This document shows, piece after piece, positions 1-4,232 of a stretch of DNA of 6,249 bases (position 1 is its first letter; each line of letters starts with the position of its first letter). The notes below the pieces were generated by a model that was not told the origin of the DNA, ran no database searches, and saw only the letters and a list, made by a program, of their open reading frames with translations. The stretch spans positions 1-6,249 of the forward strand of contig DRHD01000047.1 in the NCBI GenBank assembly GCA_011049795.1, in the 5' to 3' direction. This DNA is from Porticoccus sp. Lineage in GTDB: Bacteria; Pseudomonadota; Gammaproteobacteria; Pseudomonadales; Porticoccaceae. A program made the position numbers and the translations under genes.

Positions 1-2
1 GA

Positions 3-392
3 ACAGGCAAATATAGTTACGCTACCGTGACGGACTATACTGGATCATCGGGATCATTCGCCGTAGCAGACTGGTTAGATGAAGAAGGTGCTGCTGGCGG
101 TACTGATCCGGCTTCTGGTAGTCGCTATATCGTGCAACCCGCTGCCAACATACATCCTGCTGGATTGCAGTTTGATAACACCATTGAAGCTGCTTGCAAA
201 GCTCGGGCACAAATGGAAACTGATGATGCCGGTGAAAACTGGATAATGGAGTATCGTAAGATAGCTCTTCCAGAAGCTCACAGGTTAGATGCAATATCTG
301 CTCCTCGTAGATTAGGGTTGTTGTACAACCCCACTCATCGGGGACATAGACATGAATACTTTAGTGATGTAACCACAGACAATGATTTATAA
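3..392 (+). CDS. C-terminal part of an unrecognised phage protein, probably structural (5' truncated)
   Basis: The frame is open from the left edge and ends with TAA, giving 129 visible residues. A GTG at 27 could serve formally as a start, but no Shine-Dalgarno sequence precedes it and the frame continues upstream (TGKYSYAT before it), so I read this as the tail of a longer gene. The visible part begins with a Gly/Ser/Asp-rich stretch (TDYTGSSGSFAVADWLDEEG), followed by SRYIVQPAANIHPAG, a probable helical stretch (NTIEAACKARAQMETDD) and a basic, His-rich C terminus (PTHRGHRHEYFSDV). No signal peptide, membrane segment or catalytic motif is seen. I do not recognise the family. Its position directly upstream of virion genes suggests a head or neck structural role; that is inference from order only. 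It is separated from the next gene by 30 bases holding a small hairpin and a strong ribosome binding site. Confidence 0.7.
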   Translation, partial: TGKYSYATVTDYTGSSGSFAVADWLDEEGAAGGTDPASGSRYIVQPAANIHPAGLQFDNTIEAACKARAQMETDDAGENWIMEYRKIALPEAHRLDAISAPRRLGLLYNPTHRGHRHEYFSDVTTDNDL

Positions 393-407
393 TCCCGGTT
401 TACGGGA
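393..407 (+). other. Small RNA hairpin directly before a ribosome binding site
   Basis: TCCCG (393-397) pairs perfectly with CGGGA (403-407) around the five-base loop GTTTA. It begins right after the stop codon of the upstream gene, and its 3' arm runs into the Shine-Dalgarno stretch at 404-414. There is no following T-run, so it is not a standard intrinsic terminator. It could stabilise the 5' end of a processed transcript or modulate initiation. A five-pair stem may also be chance. Confidence 0.4.
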
Positions 408-414
408 GGAAGGA
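404..414 (+). promoter_or_regulatory. Strong ribosome binding site for the gene at 423
   Basis: The purine run GGGAGGAAGGA contains two overlapping anti-Shine-Dalgarno matches: GGAGG, 13 bases before the ATG at 423, and AAGGA, 8 bases before it. It is the strongest site in the window and fixes the start at 423. The first four bases lie in the 3' arm of the 393-407 hairpin, while AAGGA stays free. Abundant expression of the downstream protein is a reasonable inference. Confidence 0.7.
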
Positions 415-422
415 ATAACACC

Positions 423-1004
423 ATGAACGGATTTAATGTTGCAAATTTCTTGAAGGGACTTGAAGCTCTCGTGACTGGAGATGGCTTCAAACGAGTTATA
501 CAAGGTCTGAATATCAATTCAATCAGGGTAGCGGGTTTGATCCCGACGGCATCTACCGAGCCGTCACGCGAATCCCTGGAAACAAGTTTTGAGGGGTTGA
601 TTGTATCGTCAAGTCAGACTGCTTTGGGCGATGTTACATTCTTGATTCCGAGAGATTACGATGAAGGTGTCGATAAGTTGGATCTTAGGTTTCTCGTGAA
701 CTCGGGTGGTGACACGAACACACCGACGATTGATTGTGCTATGTACCGCAAACGTGCGGGTGCTGCACTATCCTCAGACATCGACCCCACGATTTCCGCT
801 GCGGTAAACAACAATACCGCTAAGGCGGGTTATGTGGAAGTTCGATCACACGGGGACGGCTGGAAGGCTGGAGATGCTGTGACGTGTGTGTTTACTACGA
901 GTGCCCATACGACCGATGATTTCCACGTCTACGGTTTTGAAGCTGTATATGCGAGTGATCTCGCGTACTACGAGGACGATGAGCGTTCGATTTCGGATGA
1001 GTAA
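423..1004 (+). CDS. Probable phage virion protein, beta-rich, function unknown
   Basis: This 193-residue protein starts at ATG after a very strong ribosome binding site. Residues 1-45 include an amphipathic helix-like start (NVANFLKGLEALVTGDGF) and INSIRVAGLIPTAS. The rest looks like alternating beta strands and Gly/Asp turns (LGDVTFLIPRDYDEG, KLDLRFLVNSGG, AGYVEVRSHGDGWKAGDAV, DDFHVYGFEAVYAS), as expected for a jelly-roll or beta-sandwich virion component such as a decoration, head-fibre or neck protein. The C terminus is strongly acidic (YYEDDERSISDE). There is no signal peptide, membrane helix or catalytic motif. Hand counts for 781-900 give 65 G/C in 120 bases, richer than the downstream gene at 1290. 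Hairpins flank the gene on both sides, so it may be a separately processed, abundantly made cistron. I do not recognise a named family; the structural role rests on composition and context. Confidence 0.7.
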   Translation: MNGFNVANFLKGLEALVTGDGFKRVIQGLNINSIRVAGLIPTASTEPSRESLETSFEGLIVSSSQTALGDVTFLIPRDYDEGVDKLDLRFLVNSGGDTNTPTIDCAMYRKRAGAALSSDIDPTISAAVNNNTAKAGYVEVRSHGDGWKAGDAVTCVFTTSAHTTDDFHVYGFEAVYASDLAYYEDDERSISDE

Positions 1005-1011
1005 AAACTAT

Positions 1012-1047
1012 GCTGTCCTGGGTAGTATATATACTACTCAGGATGGC
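1012..1047 (+). repeat. 36-base near-perfect inverted repeat (RNA hairpin or operator-like palindrome)
   Basis: Arm 1012-1029 (GCTGTCCTGGGTAGTATA) pairs with 1030-1047 (TATACTACTCAGGATGGC) in 18 positions: 15 Watson-Crick and three G-T pairs (1014/1045, 1015/1044, 1021/1038). At DNA level the central 1016-1043 is a 28-base palindrome with one mismatched pair. It lies in the 57-base gap between the genes at 423 and 1062. No T-run follows; the sequence continues straight into the TAAGGA ribosome binding site. RNase III processing, mRNA stabilisation, translational control of the 1062 gene or a protein-binding operator all fit better than an intrinsic terminator. Confidence 0.75.
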
Positions 1048-1053
1048 TAAGGA
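1048..1053 (+). promoter_or_regulatory. Ribosome binding site for the gene at 1062
   Basis: TAAGGA sits 8 bases before the ATG at 1062 and begins on the base immediately after the 36-base inverted repeat. It supports the 1062 start. The adjoining stem could affect ribosome access, either by holding the site open or by occluding its 5' edge. Confidence 0.6.
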
Positions 1054-1061
1054 ATCATATT

Positions 1062-1289
1062 ATGGCCCGGATAATTTTTCCAATTAAGGGTAAGCACGTT
1101 GGCTTCGGTACTGAGGTACAACCAGAGTTCACGACACGCCGTATAAACAATATGCGGCCTTATAGTACGCAGGAAGGTATTCTGATTGGTGGTCAGAGAC
1201 CCGCTCTTGATAAGTGGGGTGCCGGTGTACAGGTGGGTGCGGCTGAACAACCAGTAGTTGCAGCATGTGTTGTGAGTGCGGTGGAATAA
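1062..1289 (+). CDS. Short protein matching the N-terminal segment of a propeller-like phage tail protein
   Basis: This 75-residue product starts with MARIIFPIKGKHVGFGTEVQ and continues with TTRRINNMRPYSTQEG and ILIGGQRPALDKWGAG. The pattern of NxRPY followed by GGxRPxLxKWG is what I recall from the extreme N terminus of long propeller-like virion proteins of environmental phages, where the body follows in the same polypeptide. Here the frame stops after VVAACVVSAVE, and a separate gene starts on the next base. The body is encoded 630 bases later, from 1919. The piece may therefore be a detached N-terminal domain that assembles with the larger protein, or the remnant of a broken gene. The downstream gene at 1290 is in the same frame, so only a single TAA separates the two. 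No enzymatic motif is visible. Confidence 0.7.
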   Translation: MARIIFPIKGKHVGFGTEVQPEFTTRRINNMRPYSTQEGILIGGQRPALDKWGAGVQVGAAEQPVVAACVVSAVE

Positions 1290-1919
1290 ATGGCAGAATT
1301 GATTGTAGACTATAACGATGGCGATACGGACGTTGGGACAAATGTTTATCGCTCAGGCGGTGGTACATATTTCATTTGGGCACAAGTTTTCCTAACACCT
1401 TCCGCCTTTAATGTCGGTTCTATAAGGGTTTTTGCCCTACGAAGTTCAGGTGCTTCTGCGGGTACTATAACCGCATATATAACGGCTGTTGATGGAAACG
1501 ATAAACCTACTGGTGCATCCCTTGGAAGCGGTTCAGTAGATTTAATGTCTATTACAGCTACAGATATTGCAAATCCTGAAAATGGAGAGTGGGTGACATT
1601 CACTATGTCCTCTACTGTTTCATTGAATAACGGAACGAAATATGCTATAGTTCTGGCATGTTCGGGTGTTAATCCAATAAATTCTATTTTTTGGGTGAGG
1701 GATGCTAATGGAAGTTATAGTGACGGTAAAGCATATTCCAATGATAGTGCTTCCCCGCCAGTCGGGGATCTTACTTGGACTGCTCACAATAGTGGGTTAG
1801 ATGATTTTCTGTTCGAGGTATATAACGATTTTGATCCACCCGCATCTGGCCCCGATATAACAACAAAGAAAAGACTTGTTGTAGCAGCGAATAATAAGAT
1901 CTGGTATGAGGACATATAA
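1290..1919 (+). CDS. Beta-sandwich, carbohydrate-binding-like virion module ending in a propeller-type peptide
   Basis: This 209-residue protein starts at ATG immediately after the TAA of the preceding gene, with only a weak GTGGA Shine-Dalgarno at 1281-1285. Residues 1-180 read as one beta-sandwich module of a type widespread in phage and bacterial surface proteins: AQVFLTPSAFNVGSIRVFAL (31-50), TITAYITAVDGNDKPTG (59-75), EWVTFTMSSTVSLNNGTKYA (100-119), IFWVRDANGSYSDGKAY (133-149) and DDFLFEVYN (171-179). Such modules are often placed at ligand- or glycan-binding positions; binding here is inferred. A Pro/Gly linker (182-188) leads to a C-terminal peptide, residues 194-209, nearly identical to residues 12-27 of the next protein. 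Hand counts for 1561-1740 give 68 G/C in 180 bases, lower than the 423-1004 gene, consistent with acquisition as a cassette. The stop overlaps the next start as TAATG. Confidence 0.75.
   Translation: MAELIVDYNDGDTDVGTNVYRSGGGTYFIWAQVFLTPSAFNVGSIRVFALRSSGASAGTITAYITAVDGNDKPTGASLGSGSVDLMSITATDIANPENGEWVTFTMSSTVSLNNGTKYAIVLACSGVNPINSIFWVRDANGSYSDGKAYSNDSASPPVGDLTWTAHNSGLDDFLFEVYNDFDPPASGPDITTKKRLVVAANNKIWYEDI
1869..1916 (+). repeat. Copy 1 of a duplicated 16-residue coding motif
   Basis: This encodes KRLVVAANNKIWYEDI, the last 16 residues of the 1290-1919 protein. It matches KRLVAAGNNEIWYEDI encoded at 1952-1999 in 13 of 16 residues. By hand alignment the two DNA copies agree at about 33 of 48 bases, so they are much closer in protein than in DNA. 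The last codons (TAT GAG GAC) also supply the GAGGA ribosome binding site of the next gene. Confidence 0.85.
1908..1912 (+). promoter_or_regulatory. Ribosome binding site inside the upstream gene, for the start at 1919
   Basis: GAGGA lies 6 bases before the ATG at 1919 and forms part of the Glu-Asp codons at the end of the 1290-1919 gene. With the TAATG stop/start overlap this indicates translational coupling. The site lies inside the duplicated motif, so the repeat serves as both peptide and initiation signal. Confidence 0.55.
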
Positions 1920-3532
1920 TGGCTGTTTCGATAACACCGGTCATAACCTATAAGCGTTTAGTTGCAGCCGGAAACAACGAAATTTGGTATGAGGATATAA
2001 ACGTGGCCGCAGGAACTATGGTAGAACTCACCGCCGCTAACGGCGACATTGATACCTCTGATCAGCTTGAGATGTTCGAGGGCTATCAGAAAGCATTTGT
2101 GGTGAACGGCTCAAAACTCAAGATAGCTGATTTCATCAACACGAAACTAACATCTTCGGCATTAGGTACTGCTCATGCCAAGGGTGATATACTAACACAG
2201 GATCAAGGTAGTGGTGATATTGCATACATGGTTGTGGATTTTACCAACGCAGCCAAGACACTGACATACGGTTATGCGTATTACGGGGGTAGTGCTACAG
2301 CTTTTGATGCAATAACGGCCACAACAGGTAGCGGTTCGGGTTCTGGATTCACACCCTCTGCTGTTACGGCTGCTCCACATTGGTACGATTGGACAGTGTA
2401 TCCCGGTGGATCATCTGGGACCATACCCAATCAAGCGTATCTCGGATGCCTTTATAGGGGGCGTCCTGTATTAAGTGGAAATCCAGAGGCCCCGTTCCAA
2501 TGGTATATGGCCCGGCAAAACAACCCCTGGGATTTCGCTTATGTTGCTGATGATTCTCAAACACCAGTTGCAGGGGGCAATTCAGATGCCGGTGAACTCG
2601 GGGACATAATTCGTTGCTTAATACCGTATAAAGATGACTACCTCATATTTGGTTGTGCGTCTTCAATATGGTTTCTTACTGGAGACCCTGCTATCGGTGG
2701 GCCGATAAATGAACTTGACTTGTCCGTAGGTATTTTTGGTTCGAGAAGTTGGTGTTTCGGGGATGAAGGCTTGTTGTATTTCTGGGGCACCAATGGTATA
2801 TATGCCACTACAATACCCGGTACACCGGTGTGTTTGACGCAAGAGTCACTCCCCGCTATTGTGACAAATGAGGCTGTCGATCCGTCTACACACCGAATAT
2901 GTATGGCTTACGACCCTAAGAATGTGGGCATTATAGTCACGATAACACTACTCTCGGATGGATCTAATTCAAACTATTGGTATGATATACGAACCAAGGG
3001 CTTCTTTCCTGAAGCGTACCCCGATGAATGTGGTTCATATAGTCTACTCTATTACAACGCGAATGATGAAAGTCTGTCTGGTATGCTTGTGGGTTGTAAA
3101 GATGGGCACATACGTACATACGATGTATCGCAGAAGAGTGACGACATAGGCGGTTCAGATCAAGCTATAGACGCAAACGTATTACTCGGGCCAAAGTCAA
3201 TAGCTAATGGTATCAGGGATGGCAGTATAGGCGGACTCAATATCATATCGGCTGGTGGTGAATCCGGTGGGACAGAAACTGATTCTGATAATATAAGTTA
3301 TACAGTCTATGTTGGGCGTTCCGCTGCTAAGATACTTGAAGATGTAGACGCGGTGTCGAACGCACGATTTTCCGGCACATTCACTGCTCCCGGTTTACAG
3401 AAGGGCAATAAGTCACGACGCAAAGCGAGAGGCAGAATAGCGGCTATAAAATTAAGCAATAATACCGCTGGTGAGAGCATTAGTTTTGAAACGCTTCTGT
3501 TCAATACAAAAGAAGCTGGAAGGATGTTATAA
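1919..3532 (+). CDS. Propeller-like phage tail/virion protein (body), missing its usual N terminus
   Basis: This 537-residue protein starts at the TAATG overlap with GAGGA upstream. Its body carries motifs I recall from large, usually unnamed propeller-like tail proteins of environmental phages: SDQLEMFEGYQKAFVVNG (47-64), HWYDWTVYPGG (154-164), AYLGCLYRGRPVLSGNPE (173-190), QWYMARQNNPWDF (194-206), AGELGDIIRCLIPYKDDYLI (224-243), FGCASSIWFLTGDPA (244-258), SWCFGDEGLLYFWGTNGIY (277-295) and SNYWYDIRTKGFFPE (351-365). The recurring blades (phi-WF-x-TGD, YFWGTNGIY, HIRTYDV) fit a beta-propeller. Residues 75-150 are Ala/Thr/Gly-rich, with a GSGSGSG tract, and look like an inserted domain or linker. 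The C terminus has a basic patch (NKSRRKARGR, 497-506) before a final beta stretch. The expected N-terminal GGxRPxLxKW segment is encoded separately at 1062-1289. A tail hub or neck role is inferred; no catalytic site is seen. Confidence 0.8.
   Translation: MAVSITPVITYKRLVAAGNNEIWYEDINVAAGTMVELTAANGDIDTSDQLEMFEGYQKAFVVNGSKLKIADFINTKLTSSALGTAHAKGDILTQDQGSGDIAYMVVDFTNAAKTLTYGYAYYGGSATAFDAITATTGSGSGSGFTPSAVTAAPHWYDWTVYPGGSSGTIPNQAYLGCLYRGRPVLSGNPEAPFQWYMARQNNPWDFAYVADDSQTPVAGGNSDAGELGDIIRCLIPYKDDYLIFGCASSIWFLTGDPAIGGPINELDLSVGIFGSRSWCFGDEGLLYFWGTNGIYATTIPGTPVCLTQESLPAIVTNEAVDPSTHRICMAYDPKNVGIIVTITLLSDGSNSNYWYDIRTKGFFPEAYPDECGSYSLLYYNANDESLSGMLVGCKDGHIRTYDVSQKSDDIGGSDQAIDANVLLGPKSIANGIRDGSIGGLNIISAGGESGGTETDSDNISYTVYVGRSAAKILEDVDAVSNARFSGTFTAPGLQKGNKSRRKARGRIAAIKLSNNTAGESISFETLLFNTKEAGRML
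1952..1999 (+). repeat. Copy 2 of the duplicated 16-residue coding motif
   Basis: This encodes KRLVAAGNNEIWYEDI, residues 12-27 of the propeller-like protein. It continues directly into NVAAGTMVELTAANGD, so this copy is in its native setting within the body; the copy at 1869-1916 ends abruptly at a stop codon. Eight of the 13 identical residues use a different codon in the two copies. Confidence 0.85.
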
Positions 3533-4230
3533 TGGCTATAAGTGGTTACTTCATAACACGACAAAAAACAGCGGCGGAGACAGCATCTTATAGGAAGAGA
3601 CGTGGTATTAGCACACCAGAAGCAGGCCCAAGTGTCAGTCCAGAAGCCAGAACAGCTTTGCAAGCAGCTATGAGTCAATACGAAGTAGGAGGGGGTTTCG
3701 GTAAAGGTATAGAAGCTGGTCTTGAACGTGGGCGGGTAAAGTCTGTAGCATCCGGTATGCAGAGTCTTGTAAGTTCGGGACTCGCTAATACTACTATGGC
3801 TGCTGGCCTCGGCAAAAAATATGAATCAGAAGTAGCAGCACCGACACGGGCCAGGATGGAGGAGACCCGTGCTTCGGCAATTTCGTCTTTGCAGGCTATG
3901 CTTGCTCAGATGGAACAAGGTGGGTATCAGGCTCAACTTGGTAGACAATTTACTGCCAGTCAATCAAGATCTAATCGTTCTTTCGCTCCGGTTATAACAC
4001 CATTTGGACAGTCCCGAACTCAACCTTCTGAGTCACCACGTACTACATCTACCCCTCGTTCTGCGTCGATAAGACCGTCGTCTGCACCAGCACGTCAAAG
4101 ATTGAATGTCACGGGTGCTGCTACTAACGCGTACAGGAGTAAATCAGATTGGACTCCTGGGGGGTACATGGGTGCTGTCAACGGTGAACGGTGGGTGTAC
4201 GGGCAACAGGGTCAACCAGTAAGGGGATAG
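3532..4230 (+). CDS. Ala-rich helical phage protein with Ser/Thr/Pro/Arg-rich tail, function unknown
   Basis: This 232-residue protein overlaps the previous stop as TAATG and is preceded by GGAAGGA (3518-3524), 7 bases upstream. Residues 36-145 are rich in Ala, Glu, Gln, Met and Arg and should be largely helical (SPEARTALQAAMSQYEVG, KGIEAGLERGRVKSVASG, MQSLVSSGLANTTMAAGLG, PTRARMEETRASAISSLQAM). Residues 142-190 form a low-complexity Ser/Thr/Pro/Arg stretch, probably disordered. The C terminus returns to an ordered Trp/Gly/Tyr motif (DWTPGGYMGAVNGERWVYG, 206-224). From memory the central helical part recurs in environmental phages at this position, between the propeller-like protein and the tail fibre, without a known function. 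Internal virion protein, tail connector or fibre-attachment factor are all possible. No signal peptide, membrane helix or enzyme motif is visible. Confidence 0.75.
   Translation: MAISGYFITRQKTAAETASYRKRRGISTPEAGPSVSPEARTALQAAMSQYEVGGGFGKGIEAGLERGRVKSVASGMQSLVSSGLANTTMAAGLGKKYESEVAAPTRARMEETRASAISSLQAMLAQMEQGGYQAQLGRQFTASQSRSNRSFAPVITPFGQSRTQPSESPRTTSTPRSASIRPSSAPARQRLNVTGAATNAYRSKSDWTPGGYMGAVNGERWVYGQQGQPVRG
4221..4226 (+). promoter_or_regulatory. Ribosome binding site for the tail fibre gene
   Basis: AAGGGG lies 6 bases before the ATG at 4233, within the last codons of the preceding gene (stop at 4228-4230). It supports 4233 as the start and indicates coupled translation across a two-base gap. 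Confidence 0.5.
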
Positions 4231-4232
4231 AC

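Noticed and set aside
27..392. A complete 121-residue gene starting at the GTG at 27
   Set aside because: No ribosome binding site precedes the GTG and the frame stays open to the left edge, so a truncated longer gene is more likely.
1012..1053. Intrinsic transcription terminator at the inverted repeat
   Set aside because: The stem is strong, but it is followed by TAAGGAATCAT rather than a T-run, and the next gene's ribosome binding site begins at once.
1005..1061. Promoter in the gap before 1062
   Set aside because: The AT-rich TAGTATATATACTA core resembles a -10 element only because it is a palindrome centre; no -35 element at suitable spacing is visible.
1905..1921. Programmed -1 frameshift joining the sandwich gene to the propeller body
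   Set aside because: The two frames overlap by only a few codons (the downstream frame has a TGA at 1907-1909) and no slippery heptamer is present; coupled reinitiation at TAATG explains the arrangement.
3307..3678. Minus-strand ORF of 123 residues
   Set aside because: It is antisense to the end of the propeller body and the start of the helical gene; its Cys/Leu/Ser-rich product shows no family feature.
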